This document shows, piece by piece, positions 35,837-45,045 of a stretch of 64,000 bases of DNA. The position numbers and the translations under genes are program-made. The notes below the pieces were generated by a model. It did not search any database, was not told the DNA's origin, and saw only the letters and a list, made by a program, of their open reading frames with translations. The DNA is from Chitinophaga niabensis (GTDB taxonomy: Bacteria; Bacteroidota; Bacteroidia; Chitinophagales; Chitinophagaceae). Every line of letters begins with the position of its first letter. The first letter of the stretch is position 1. The stretch is from the NCBI GenBank assembly GCA_017849435.1, contig JAFIGY010000022.1, positions 211,821-275,820 of the forward strand, in the 5' to 3' direction.

Positions 35837-35870
35837 ACTGCGGTGCGCCCCCTGCACCGCAGTTCTTTTT
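35837..35870 (+). terminator. Terminator after the 84-residue gene
   Basis: ACTGCGGTGC (35837-35846) pairs perfectly with GCACCGCAGT (35854-35863) around a 7-nt loop, followed by TCTTTTT. Confidence 0.88.
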
Positions 35871-35889
35871 TACCTACTGATCTCTTTCA

Positions 35890-36378
35890 ATGGCCAGGAT
35901 TAACCGTACGATCACGGTAAGGAGTTCGAGAACGCTTATCGGAAGGTTATTTTTTCTAATTGCCTGCTTTTCATCACTTACCGGGTTGATCAAAGGTTTT
36001 CGCATGCTTGCCTTTACCGGCCTGCTCTGCCTGCTGCTGATCACAGGGCGCTGGCTGCTCCGGAAGCTGACGGTCATATCCCTGGACAGTCAGGGGATAT
36101 CTTACGCCAGTCCCTTTAAAAAGGTCCGCCTTTCGTGGGCGGAAGTACAAACGGCCGGGGTGTATTACATCAGGAACGGGGAAGTTTGCAGAATTCCTCC
36201 GGATGCCACTATCCCGGACCTGCATCATGTTCCCCGAAAGATATTCGTTTCCACAAATACCGATTATTCCCCGTGTCACGATCGACGCATCAGCGATACC
36301 TGTATTCACTTCCGCTGGAGCTATGACGCCTGGCGCGTGATCTCTGCTCATACCGGCAAACAGGCACATGCTGCATAA
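35890..36378 (+). CDS. Hypothetical membrane protein with PH-like domain
   Basis: A 162-residue protein with two N-terminal spans (LIGRLFFLIACFSSLTGLI and LAFTGLLCLLLITGRWLL). A soluble domain follows, starting TVISLDSQGISYASPFKKV and then LSWAEVQTAGVYY. That strand order resembles the bacterial PH (DUF304-like) domains that sit behind membrane helices. Function unknown. It forms its own unit between two terminators and converges on the Bax-inhibitor gene. Confidence 0.65.
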   Translation: MARINRTITVRSSRTLIGRLFFLIACFSSLTGLIKGFRMLAFTGLLCLLLITGRWLLRKLTVISLDSQGISYASPFKKVRLSWAEVQTAGVYYIRNGEVCRIPPDATIPDLHHVPRKIFVSTNTDYSPCHDRRISDTCIHFRWSYDAWRVISAHTGKQAHAA

Positions 36379-36409
36379 AAAACCCGCAGCTAACCGCTGC
36401 GGGTTTTTT
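36377..36409. terminator. Bidirectional terminator
   Basis: AAAAAACCCGCAGC (36377-36390) pairs perfectly with GCTGCGGGTTTTTT (36396-36409) around TAACC. The symmetrical A and T runs allow it to serve both the plus-strand PH-like gene and the minus-strand Bax-inhibitor gene. Confidence 0.92.
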
Positions 36410-36429
36410 ATCGAATTACAATTTCGTTT

Positions 36430-37170
36430 TTACTTGCTATTCAATTTGGACAACAGACGCAGTATCTCAAGGTACAACCATACCAGCGTTACCATCAGGG
36501 CAAATGCGCTGAACCATTCGAAATATTTGGGTGCGCCCTGCGCTACCCCGTTTTCGATCAGGTCGAAATTCAGGATCAGGTTCAAAGCTGCCACCACGGT
36601 CACCACTACGGAAAAAGCAATACCAATCATGCTGCCTTCATGCAGGAAAGGAATATCGATATTGATCAGTCGCAGCACCCATGCGATCACATAAAACATA
36701 GCGATACCGGCAGTTGCAACAATGATCACGGATTTGAATTTTTCCGTTGCGCGGATGATCCGTGCCTGATACAGCAACAGCATAGCGAGGAAAGTACCAA
36801 AGGTCAGACCTACCGCCTGCAGCACGATACCCTGGTATCTACTGCTAAAGTAAGCTGAAATGGCCCCAAGGAACAAACCTTCGGCCAATGCATAGGCCGG
36901 GGACAGATAACCGCTCCATTCCTTCTTAATATTAATGATCACGCCCAGTATCAAACCGCCAATTGCGCCACCGATCATGTATCCGAAAACATTCTCACCT
37001 TTTGCAAAAATGCCCCAGGAGTAAACGGATGAGCAAAGCAGTAATGCAAAAAGGAAACCCATCTTACCGATCGTACCGCGCAGGGTCATCGCTTCTCCGT
37101 ATTGCAAACGGGATGCTTCTTCAAAAGTCTTTTCTTTCAGTACAGGGTTATTGGATTCAAAAAGTGCCAT
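36430..37170 (-). CDS. Bax inhibitor-1/YccA family membrane protein
   Basis: A 246-residue protein with seven hydrophobic segments and a soluble N-terminus (MALFESNNPVLKEKTFEEAS). Features of the bacterial Bax-inhibitor-like group: MTLRGTIGKMGFLFALLL, SPAYALAEGLFLGAISAYF and a C-terminal NLILNFDLIENGV. Relatives are calcium-leak channels or protease modulators; here the function is inferred only. The frame extends to 37203, but ATG 37170 matches the family start. Confidence 0.9.
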   Translation of the reverse strand: MALFESNNPVLKEKTFEEASRLQYGEAMTLRGTIGKMGFLFALLLCSSVYSWGIFAKGENVFGYMIGGAIGGLILGVIINIKKEWSGYLSPAYALAEGLFLGAISAYFSSRYQGIVLQAVGLTFGTFLAMLLLYQARIIRATEKFKSVIIVATAGIAMFYVIAWVLRLINIDIPFLHEGSMIGIAFSVVVTVVAALNLILNFDLIENGVAQGAPKYFEWFSAFALMVTLVWLYLEILRLLSKLNSK

Positions 37171-37211
37171 ACTTGAAAAATTTTTATTCCGGTAAATATA
37201 CATTTTTTTGA

Positions 37212-37757
37212 TCAGTCCTCTTTACTGCCCTTCTCCCCGGTGAACCAATGTTCCTTATCCCGGAAGAGCACATTAAAGGTGGTGAGTGATCCGTAAATAC
37301 GGGTGATGTATTGTTGCAGGTTCACTTTGTCCTCATCGCTGAGCAGCTTATGCGCATTGATCTGCTGTTCCAGCACCCGCAGCCGGTCCCGCACCATCAC
37401 GATCTTGTGAAAGAATACTTCCACCGGTATTTCTTTAGGCTTCATCGAGGCATCCTTAGGCTGTAACACCATCGTTCCGCCTGCCCACCTCTCCCCCAGC
37501 GGCACCACCTCCGAAAAACCGCCCCAAAGGCGGAGTATCTTCAGCAAAGACGCCTCCACCTGCGAAACGGTTTCTACTTCCGCGGTGCGGTTCTCGGAAT
37601 ACAATACTTCAAAAAGCGGATCCTGTTTGTCCACTTCCACAATCCCCTGATTAATAAAAGTGATCACGTATTGCGCGTACCTGACGCCGATGATCACACC
37701 CGGTCCGTAATGCGCGTGCTGCACACGGGAACCGATGCCTGCAGTAAGTTCTTCCAT
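37212..37757 (-). CDS. Conserved hypothetical protein with Tudor-like N-terminus
   Basis: A 181-residue cytoplasmic protein. The N-terminal [20 protein letters not shown] has the H-x-x-Y/F-G-x-G-x-V pattern of small beta-barrel domains found at the C-terminus of UvrD-type helicases and in CarD-like proteins, which bind protein or nucleic acid. A helical C-terminal part (about 110-175) follows. No family name can be assigned. It lies between the Bax-inhibitor and MscS genes on the same strand. Confidence 0.7.
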   Translation of the reverse strand: MEELTAGIGSRVQHAHYGPGVIIGVRYAQYVITFINQGIVEVDKQDPLFEVLYSENRTAEVETVSQVEASLLKILRLWGGFSEVVPLGERWAGGTMVLQPKDASMKPKEIPVEVFFHKIVMVRDRLRVLEQQINAHKLLSDEDKVNLQQYITRIYGSLTTFNVLFRDKEHWFTGEKGSKED

Positions 37758-37808
37758 ACTATTATGTATATATCCTTTTATATTCCACGAATCTTTTTTA
37801 ACAAAAAT

Positions 37809-38711
37809 TTAGGAGTGCTCGGATGCATTTACCTCCCTTCCGGAGAAGGAAAGGATGGTATTGATCAGAAGCCGGCGCATTTTGCGTTCTGTTTCCTTAT
37901 CCGGGCGCGGGATCAAGAACTGCACTTTGTAATGCACGAGGTCTTTTTTGATCTCCAGTATCTTGAGCGAAAAACTGTTCTCCATGATATTGGTGGCAAA
38001 GGGACGCAGCACATCTTTCATTTCTTTTTCGAGCACATCGGGAGCGGACTGGTGTTTGAGGTCCAGTTCAAATTCGATGGTCAGCTTTTTGATGTTCTGC
38101 TTGCTCTGGTTGACCACCATGGAGGAGAAGATCACAGAGTTGGGGATCAGCACGATGTCGTCATCCTCATTCTGCAGCACCACATTGATCAGCGTGATGT
38201 CCAGTACCCGGCCGCGGTAATCGCCTACCTTGATCTGGTCGCCCAGCGAAAGCTGATCGGTGAACATAATGATCAGCCCGTTAATCATATTGGCGATGTA
38301 CTCCTTGGAAAGCAGGGCAAAGGCTGCCGCTGCGATGCTGAGACTGAAGAACATGTCCTTGATGTTCACGCCGAAGAAGATCATGCCGGAGACCAGGAGC
38401 ACAATCGTATTCAGTACGGAAGAGATGCGGTTGATGCCCAACACGAAGTTATCCCGCGTGAGCCTTTGCAGGCGGTTTTTGCTGAGGTACCAGGAGATCA
38501 TCACGATCCAGCCTATGGAGATCAGCAGATTGGCGCCGAGGAACAGGGAAACGGCATTGGCCATCTTCCCCAGCCAGACGTACTTTGCAAACAACGCATG
38601 TTCCGTGAAGTTAATGTACACCACCGCGCAATACAGCAGCAGTTTGAGAATGAAAAGGGCAATCTCTTTTCTGAATCGCTTCCTGTTATATGTAGCCTGT
38701 TCCGTAAGCAT
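37809..38711 (-). CDS. Mechanosensitive ion channel family protein (MscS)
   Basis: A 300-residue channel with N-terminal spans, a pore-lining helix region (DMFFSLSIAAAAFALLSKEY, then IANMINGLIIMFTDQLSLGD) and the MscS beta-domain (IKVGDYRGRVLDITLINVVL, IVLIPNSVIFSSMVVNQ). The pattern FxxD-x-L-x-x-GD is diagnostic. It opens when the membrane is stretched and releases solutes during osmotic downshift. An exact -7 motif (TAAATTTG) lies only 8 bp before the ATG. Confidence 0.93.
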   Translation of the reverse strand: MLTEQATYNRKRFRKEIALFILKLLLYCAVVYINFTEHALFAKYVWLGKMANAVSLFLGANLLISIGWIVMISWYLSKNRLQRLTRDNFVLGINRISSVLNTIVLLVSGMIFFGVNIKDMFFSLSIAAAAFALLSKEYIANMINGLIIMFTDQLSLGDQIKVGDYRGRVLDITLINVVLQNEDDDIVLIPNSVIFSSMVVNQSKQNIKKLTIEFELDLKHQSAPDVLEKEMKDVLRPFATNIMENSFSLKILEIKKDLVHYKVQFLIPRPDKETERKMRRLLINTILSFSGREVNASEHS

Positions 38712-38718
38712 ATGCGGC

Positions 38719-38726
38719 CAAATTTA
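38719..38726 (-). promoter_or_regulatory. -7-like element before the MscS gene
   Basis: TAAATTTG on the minus strand matches TAnnTTTG, with a predicted transcript start at or within a few bases of the ATG at 38711. The leader would be almost absent. No -33 match. Confidence 0.35.
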
Positions 38727-38785
38727 CGTAATTGTGCCTGATGTTGTATCTTGATGCCACTACTCTTTAAAACCACCTGTTGTAT

Positions 38786-41023
38786 ATGCAGAAATTGTTG
38801 TTCTCTTTCTTCGTTACCCTGTGCTTTGTTCCGGCATACGCACAGCTGAAACCTTCGCATAATCTTGTTTTCGACCATCTCGCAAAGCGCTGGGATGAAG
38901 CGATGCCGTTAGGTAATGGCATGCTGGGCGCGCTGGTCTGGGAGAAGAATGGTAAACTGCGGATGTCCCTCGACCGGGTAGACCTCTGGGACGAGCGGCC
39001 CGCCCTTGACCTGAAAGGCCATACCTTCAAATGGGTAGAGCAACAGGTACTGAACAACCGGTACGATACTGTACAACGCGCCATGGATGAGCCGTATGAA
39101 GTATCCGCCTGGCCCACCAAATTGCCCGGCGCAGCGCTGGAGTTCAACATCAGTAACATTGGCACAGTCCGGTCCAATGTGCTGGACCTGGCAACCGGCC
39201 TCAATACTGTCACTTTCACCAACGGCGTTGTCTTCAAAACCTATGTGCACGCCACCGCGGCTATGGGCTTCTTTACGTTTGAACATTGTGGAGAAACATT
39301 AACGCCGGAACTGATCATTCCGAATTATAATACCGGCCGAAGCGGCGGGAACGGTAACAGTGTAGACGGCCTCGGCCTGGAACGGCTGGGTTATGCCAAA
39401 GGAACCCTGAACCGGAAAGGGAACGAAATACATTATCATCAACCCCTGCACAACGGACAGTATTATGAAGTGCTTGTAAAATGGCAACGCCTGCCGGATA
39501 ACAGGATCACAGGTGTGTGGACCATCACCGGCAATCAACCCGCAGCTGCATCCTTTGAACAACCTGGCCTGTGGGCGTCCCATAAAACGTGGTGGGCGCA
39601 ATTCTGGGGACAATCCTCCGTTTCCCTGCCAGACACCCTGCTGGAAAAACAATACTATCGGGAATTATACAAACTGGGTGCCATAGTACGGAAAGGCGCT
39701 CCCGCTATTTCATTGCAGGCGGTATGGACGGCGGACAACGGTAACCTTCCGCCCTGGAAAGGCGATTTCCACAGTGATCTTAATACCCAGCTTAGCTATT
39801 GGCCCGCCTATACGGCCAACCACCTGACTGAAGCTGCTACCTTTACGGACTGGCTCTGGAAAATACGCGCGGAGAACAGGAAAACCACACAACAATACTT
39901 TGAAGTACCCGGACTAAACGTTCCCGGCGTAGCTACCATCAATGGATACCCGATGGGCGGATGGGTGCAGTATTCCCTCTCTCCCACCGTGGGCGCCTGG
40001 GTTTCCCAGCATTTTTACTGGCAGTGGAAATATTCTATGGATGCGGGGTTACTGAAAGAAAAAGTATATCCTTACCTGCATGAAACGGCTACTTTCCTCG
40101 AGAACATCACCCGCATGCAGAACGGGAAACGTATGTTGCCCCTGAGCTCCAGCCCGGAATATCATGATAACAGCATCCGGGCCTGGTTCCGTAACTGGAC
40201 GAACTACGATCTTTCCCTCAGTCATTTTCTTTTCAAAGCAGCGGCGGAAGTAAGCGATGCCATGGGTAAACCGACAGAAGCCAAACACTGGCTGGCTGTA
40301 AAGGAAAGCCTGCCTGCGCTGGATGTGAATGAAACGGGACTGACGGTGGCTCCCGGAGAGAACCTTACCGGCTCACACCGGCACTTTTCGCAGTATATGT
40401 CCGTGTACCCGTTAGCGTTATTAAACGTCCGCAAACCGGAAGATAAAACGATCATGCTCAACAGCCTCCGGCAGATCGAGAAAAAGGGAACCCGTGCATG
40501 GGTAGGCTACTCTTTCGCCTGGATGGCCTCTTTGTACGCGAGGGCCAATGAGGCGGACAGTGCATTACGGTACCTGCAGATATTCGCATCCAATTTCTGT
40601 TCTGTTAACAGCTTTCATCTGAACGGGGATCAACGGGGCGGACAGTATTCCGGTTTTACCTACCGTCCGTTCACGCTGGAAGGTAATTTTGCTTTTGCGC
40701 AAGGCGTACATGAACTGCTTTTGCAAACCCGGGATGGTGTGGTGGAAGTATTTCCCGCTGTGCCGAAGAACTGGAAAGACGTCAGTTTCCGGTCTCTGCG
40801 GGCCGAAGGCGCTTTCCTGATCGATGCGCGGAAAGAGAACGGCGTGCCGGTACAGGTGAGAATAAAGGCGGAAAAGGCCGGTGTGCTCAGGATGCAACTC
40901 CCCTTCCCTACCTGGCTGGTAAAGCCCGTTCCGCGAAACGCCGTTCAGGTGAAAGACAGAGGGCTGGTAACGGTGTCGATGAAAGCCGGGCAGGAAATTG
41001 TATTTGAAAATGCTTATGAATAG
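38786..41023 (+). CDS. Glycoside hydrolase family 95-type protein
   Basis: A 745-residue secreted enzyme with a signal peptide (FFVTLCFVPAYAQ). Seen: the GH95 N-terminal beta-domain (AMPLGNGMLGALVWEKNG, SLDRVDLWDERPAL), the (alpha/alpha)6 barrel with NTQLSYWPAYTANHL carrying an Asn at the catalytic-base region, LPLSSSPEYHD with the probable acid Glu, and a beta C-terminus. The family includes alpha-L-fucosidases and alpha-L-galactosidases; which sugar is cut is unknown. TTG 38780 also opens the frame, but ATG 38786 is preferred. No SusC/SusD pair is adjacent, so it is not in a typical polysaccharide utilisation locus. Confidence 0.88.
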   Translation: MQKLLFSFFVTLCFVPAYAQLKPSHNLVFDHLAKRWDEAMPLGNGMLGALVWEKNGKLRMSLDRVDLWDERPALDLKGHTFKWVEQQVLNNRYDTVQRAMDEPYEVSAWPTKLPGAALEFNISNIGTVRSNVLDLATGLNTVTFTNGVVFKTYVHATAAMGFFTFEHCGETLTPELIIPNYNTGRSGGNGNSVDGLGLERLGYAKGTLNRKGNEIHYHQPLHNGQYYEVLVKWQRLPDNRITGVWTITGNQPAAASFEQPGLWASHKTWWAQFWGQSSVSLPDTLLEKQYYRELYKLGAIVRKGAPAISLQAVWTADNGNLPPWKGDFHSDLNTQLSYWPAYTANHLTEAATFTDWLWKIRAENRKTTQQYFEVPGLNVPGVATINGYPMGGWVQYSLSPTVGAWVSQHFYWQWKYSMDAGLLKEKVYPYLHETATFLENITRMQNGKRMLPLSSSPEYHDNSIRAWFRNWTNYDLSLSHFLFKAAAEVSDAMGKPTEAKHWLAVKESLPALDVNETGLTVAPGENLTGSHRHFSQYMSVYPLALLNVRKPEDKTIMLNSLRQIEKKGTRAWVGYSFAWMASLYARANEADSALRYLQIFASNFCSVNSFHLNGDQRGGQYSGFTYRPFTLEGNFAFAQGVHELLLQTRDGVVEVFPAVPKNWKDVSFRSLRAEGAFLIDARKENGVPVQVRIKAEKAGVLRMQLPFPTWLVKPVPRNAVQVKDRGLVTVSMKAGQEIVFENAYE

Positions 41024-41128
41024 GCGCGGCTTTTACGCTAAATTCAAAACACTCCTCACCACATTCAAATCGCCTGTTCACGCCTCATCGGCAAATGCCT
41101 TCCTTTGCAGGAAGATTGTTTCTCCTGT

Positions 41129-42895
41129 ATGTTGAGAAAAACGTCATACACCATTCTCTTCCTGCTCTGCTGCCATTGTCTGCAAGCGCAGCAGGTCCTC
41201 GATTCCATTCATCCTTTTTTCCGGGGAAAGCTGAAAGCGGAAAAAATAAGGGATGACTTTGATTACTTCGAGGTGATGCGGCCTTCTTATAATAAAGGGA
41301 AGCAGTTGTATAATGACGTTATTCTGGCACTTTTTCATTCCAAAGCCTTATACTTCAAAACCGCGCTCAACCAGAAGGAAGTACTCGGGGAGCTGGATTC
41401 CTTTCGCTTTAATTCGGTGGACCGTACTGTATTTGAAAGCGGATCGCCGTATGTGAAAAGTACCGCAGTACCTTTGTTCGACTCTTCGGAGATCATTGTA
41501 ACGGCCTATGGCATTAATCCGGGGAACAGGGATCTGTACCAGTTCCGGGTATTGCAGGATAAAGAAACCGTCATCGTACCCTGGAGAAAGATCAGTTTGT
41601 TTTCCCCGGTTATGGTCCACTTCCGGCGTAATGTTGACGGGAGCGAACAAAAGGAAATGGCCTACCTGGGGTCGTTCAGGGCACCGATCGGGAGTAGTCT
41701 GACGATTGAGTGCAGGAATATCATGGCCCCCGACACCACGTATACCATTTCAGCGGTTTGGATACAAAGAGCACCCGCCGTGATAGCCACTTTCACTGTG
41801 AAAACCATGCGTGATTTCTTCGAAGTATATAAATACCAGTGGAAACACGATTTTTTCAAGCCCGACGGCGCTACTTACTACGGCAATATAGTAATGCCGC
41901 CGGTAGACAGTCTACTGCAGCAGCAAAAAACGTTTGATCATGCAGATAACAACATTTTTTTCTATCTGAAAGACAAGGTAAAATCGGAGAAACTGGTTGA
42001 ATATAACATCGTACGTGGGAAAGACAGCAGCGGCTGGACGCCCAACAGCTTCGATCCCAATATCATCTGGTTAAAAAACCTGCAGCCGGGAGATTACCAA
42101 CTGCTGCTCCGCTATAGTTTTCAAAAGCAAAACGCCGGCACCTATGCTTTTCGCGTACGGCCGGCATGGTATCAAACCATTTGGTTCAGGATCGGGGCGG
42201 GTATCATCGTGATGATCATCTTATCGCTGCTGTATGTTCTGTATATTTCACGTCAACAAAAGACAAGGTTAAAAAAGGAAACGCTGCATAAACAAAGGGT
42301 GCAGACTGAATTGAAATCCATCCGTTCCCAGTTCAACCCGCATTTTGTATTCAATTCCCTGAACTCTATCCAAAACCTGATCAATAGCAGGAAAGTGGAA
42401 GAAGCGAACAAATACCTGTCTGATTTCAGTTCGCTGATGCGGGATTCATTGAAAACCGGCAGCCGAGAAATGGTCAGCCTCACAGAAGAGTTAAGAATGC
42501 TGAAAAGCTACCTTGAACTGGAACGCCTGCGGTTTGGCTTTGAATATGCTTTCCGGGTGGATGAAGCGATCAACCCCATTGAAACCGAAATACCCACCCT
42601 GCTGCTACAACCATTGGTGGAAAACGCTGTTAAGCACGGTATTTCGGGGCTTTATGAAAAGGGTATCCTGATGCTCCTTTTTGAAAAGGACGGGAATGAT
42701 CTGCGGGTGAGCGTGGAGGACAACGGTAAGGGGTTTAATACAGACCAGCCGTCGGATGGATATGGCCTGAAGCTGACTGCAGAACGCATCGCACTGCTGA
42801 ATGAAACCATGAAAGGGCAACATATTGCAATGAACAAACATAGTGCGGCCGGAGACACGCAGATAAAGTTATTGTTTAAAAACTGGTTCTTATGA
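41129..42895 (+). CDS. Sensor histidine kinase, LytS/YehU type
   Basis: A 588-residue kinase with a signal sequence (YTILFLLCCHCLQAQ) and a large extracytoplasmic sensor region (about residues 22-345, beta-rich, ending GTYAFRVRPAWYQTIW). One span follows (IGAGIIVMIILSLLYVLYIS), then a His_kinase domain with the phospho-acceptor motif RSQFNPHFVFNSLNSIQNLI and an HATPase region (LLQPLVENAVKHGI, SVEDNGKGF). TTG 41105 extends the frame, but ATG 41129 precedes the signal peptide directly. It overlaps its response regulator by 4 bp. The signal sensed is unknown. Confidence 0.93.
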   Translation: MLRKTSYTILFLLCCHCLQAQQVLDSIHPFFRGKLKAEKIRDDFDYFEVMRPSYNKGKQLYNDVILALFHSKALYFKTALNQKEVLGELDSFRFNSVDRTVFESGSPYVKSTAVPLFDSSEIIVTAYGINPGNRDLYQFRVLQDKETVIVPWRKISLFSPVMVHFRRNVDGSEQKEMAYLGSFRAPIGSSLTIECRNIMAPDTTYTISAVWIQRAPAVIATFTVKTMRDFFEVYKYQWKHDFFKPDGATYYGNIVMPPVDSLLQQQKTFDHADNNIFFYLKDKVKSEKLVEYNIVRGKDSSGWTPNSFDPNIIWLKNLQPGDYQLLLRYSFQKQNAGTYAFRVRPAWYQTIWFRIGAGIIVMIILSLLYVLYISRQQKTRLKKETLHKQRVQTELKSIRSQFNPHFVFNSLNSIQNLINSRKVEEANKYLSDFSSLMRDSLKTGSREMVSLTEELRMLKSYLELERLRFGFEYAFRVDEAINPIETEIPTLLLQPLVENAVKHGISGLYEKGILMLLFEKDGNDLRVSVEDNGKGFNTDQPSDGYGLKLTAERIALLNETMKGQHIAMNKHSAAGDTQIKLLFKNWFL

Positions 42896-43638
42896 TCACA
42901 GCGATCATCATAGACGATGAGCCGAATAATATCGACAACCTGAAAAGCCTGCTGGATCAGCATTGCCCACAGGTGGAGGTAAAAGGGACGGCGAAGAATG
43001 CAGATGAAGGCGCGCTGCTTATCAACCGCCTGCAGCCTGACCTGGTATTACTGGACATACAGATGCCGGACAAGAACGGGTTCGAAATGCTGCAATCGCT
43101 CTCCAGTTACGACTTTGAAGTGATATTTGTTACGGCATACGACCAATACGGTATGCAGGCGGTAAAGTTCTCGGCCATCGACTATCTGCTGAAGCCGGTC
43201 AATGTGGAAGAACTTATATCCGCGGTGGGAAAGGTGCTGAAAAGAACAAAAATGAGGAAAGAGAACCTGTTGCTCAATAACCTCATGCAATACATTCAAA
43301 ACAATAAATCCGGCCATAAACTTGCTTTATCCACCTTAAAGGAAACACGCTTCGTAAGCCCGGAGGAGATCATCCGTTGCGAGTCCTCCAACGCCTACAC
43401 GTTATTTTACCTGCATGAGCAACAAAGGATAACAGTATCCAGACCTATTTTCGAATACGAGGAGATCCTGTCAGGATACGGCTTTTTACGTTGTCACCAA
43501 TCGCATCTCGTGAACAGGCATTTTATCAAAAGCTGGGTCAAAGAAAATGGCGGATACCTGCTGCTCAATGACGGCACCCGCATTCCTGTTTCCAGAAGCA
43601 AGAAAGATGCGATACTGAAAGAACTGGGAAAACATTAA
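42892..43638 (+). CDS. LytTR-family response regulator
   Basis: A 248-residue regulator: receiver domain (about 1-120) with acidic pocket IIIDDEPNN, phospho-acceptor Asp55 in VLLDIQMPDKNGF and Lys in YLLKPVNVEEL. A LytTR DNA-binding domain (about 145-245) follows, with IIRCESSNAYTLFYL and FLRCHQSHLVN. It is encoded ATGA-overlapped with the LytS-type kinase and should be its partner. A TlpA-like thioredoxin gene follows after 10 bp and may be a target or co-transcribed. Confidence 0.95.
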   Translation: MITAIIIDDEPNNIDNLKSLLDQHCPQVEVKGTAKNADEGALLINRLQPDLVLLDIQMPDKNGFEMLQSLSSYDFEVIFVTAYDQYGMQAVKFSAIDYLLKPVNVEELISAVGKVLKRTKMRKENLLLNNLMQYIQNNKSGHKLALSTLKETRFVSPEEIIRCESSNAYTLFYLHEQQRITVSRPIFEYEEILSGYGFLRCHQSHLVNRHFIKSWVKENGGYLLLNDGTRIPVSRSKKDAILKELGKH

Positions 43639-43648
43639 ACCATCACAT

Positions 43649-45022
43649 ATGAAATTATTAGCAACTTTAGCGCTTGCACTCATACCGGCATTCTCATGGG
43701 CGCAGGTGACCATCAAAGGCACGGTAAAGAATAACGGCGACAGCATGCTCGTTTTCCGGAAGGCCGGATTCCACCCCATCACCCGGGAACGTCAGGACAA
43801 ACGGTACAAAGCACCGGTAGACAAACATGGAAAGTTCCGGATCACATTGCCGGAAGAGGGCGTTGGCGAGTGGCTCCTGGAGTTCGATGACCAATTTCAG
43901 TTTTTTGTGCTGGTGCAGGGGCATGACGTTGAAGTGAAAGGCGATTTTTCAAAGCCGGAACCATTGACCGCTATAGGAGAAAACGCCGGTGATTTCAATT
44001 ATCGCGCGTATTGGGAGAAAGAGGCATTGCCGAAATTTGATCACAATAAGCATTACAGGAACAGCCTCCGCTCTTCAAAGATCGATAGCGTTATACTGGC
44101 CCGGAATACGGCCGCAGCTTACTACCAACAGGTACTGGACGAATACAAAAGCACCCACCGGATGAGTGAACGTTGCTATCAGTGGCTGAAAACAAAGTAC
44201 AGGTACGAACCCTATGAAAGAACCCTCGTGGAAAATACTGACAGGAATCATGGTGTGGACAGCAGTGTGGTATCCGCAATCATGGCATGTGGCACAAATG
44301 ATGATTTCGCTGCCCTGAACTGCGCAGAATACAACGACCTGATCAGCATGCTCTACATGCATTACCAGTTCAACAAATTGAAATTCCCTTTAAAGGTCGC
44401 CGATTACTTTGATTTCGGTACGGGCAACATCTTAAAAGGAAGTACAAGGGATGTTTTTCTGACCCGTGAGATCGTGGTGCTGTCACAGGCCGAAGACAGC
44501 ATCTATAGACCGCTTTTCAGCAAATACAAAAACATTGTAAAGGACAAACATTTGACAGAACTGGTGCTACGGGCGCGTAACGAGTACCGGGAAAGACTGG
44601 CGGCGAGTAAATTGTCAAAAGAGAATATCAGTCAGCATACTTCGCTGAACGAGATCTTCGGCAAATACAAAGGCAAGGTGATCTACGTCGATTTCTGGGC
44701 CAGCTGGTGCAGTCCCTGCCGTTCTGAAATGCCGAATGCTGCCAGGTTGAAGAAAAAGTTGTCTGGCAGGGAGGTGACCTTTCTTTACCTGGGCCATGGC
44801 GATAAAAAGGAGAACTGGCTGGCAGCGAGGAAAGAACTGGAGATAGACGGAGAACATTACCTGTTAGACGGCAAGTTAATGAAAGAGGCTTCGGAGGTGT
44901 TTGGTATTACCGGTATCCCACATTATGCGATCATCGACAAGCGGGGGAACATCATCCGTAAAAGCGCAGCAAGACCGCAGGAGGCTTATGAAGAGTTGTT
45001 AAAGCTGGCTGACCTGCCTTAA
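43649..45022 (+). CDS. TlpA-like thioredoxin-fold disulfide reductase
   Basis: A 457-residue periplasmic protein. A signal peptide (LALALIPAFSWAQ) is followed by an N-terminal DUF4369-like beta-domain (VTIKGTVKNNGDSMLVFRKA), a helical middle and a C-terminal thioredoxin domain. The active site is Cys354-Ser-Pro-Cys357 (FWASWCSPCRSE) and the cis-Pro loop is TGIPHYAIID. Such proteins keep cysteines of exported proteins reduced or act in stress defence. It lies 10 bp after the LytTR regulator gene, an arrangement seen for other Bacteroidota TlpA proteins near regulators. Confidence 0.9.
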   Translation: MKLLATLALALIPAFSWAQVTIKGTVKNNGDSMLVFRKAGFHPITRERQDKRYKAPVDKHGKFRITLPEEGVGEWLLEFDDQFQFFVLVQGHDVEVKGDFSKPEPLTAIGENAGDFNYRAYWEKEALPKFDHNKHYRNSLRSSKIDSVILARNTAAAYYQQVLDEYKSTHRMSERCYQWLKTKYRYEPYERTLVENTDRNHGVDSSVVSAIMACGTNDDFAALNCAEYNDLISMLYMHYQFNKLKFPLKVADYFDFGTGNILKGSTRDVFLTREIVVLSQAEDSIYRPLFSKYKNIVKDKHLTELVLRARNEYRERLAASKLSKENISQHTSLNEIFGKYKGKVIYVDFWASWCSPCRSEMPNAARLKKKLSGREVTFLYLGHGDKKENWLAARKELEIDGEHYLLDGKLMKEASEVFGITGIPHYAIIDKRGNIIRKSAARPQEAYEELLKLADLP

Positions 45023-45045
45023 GTGGCCAGCCTTAACAACCCGGA

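Noticed and set aside
37671-38741. A 356-codon plus-strand open frame
   Set aside because: It is antisense to the MscS channel gene. Its His/Asp-rich composition is typical of a reverse-strand shadow.
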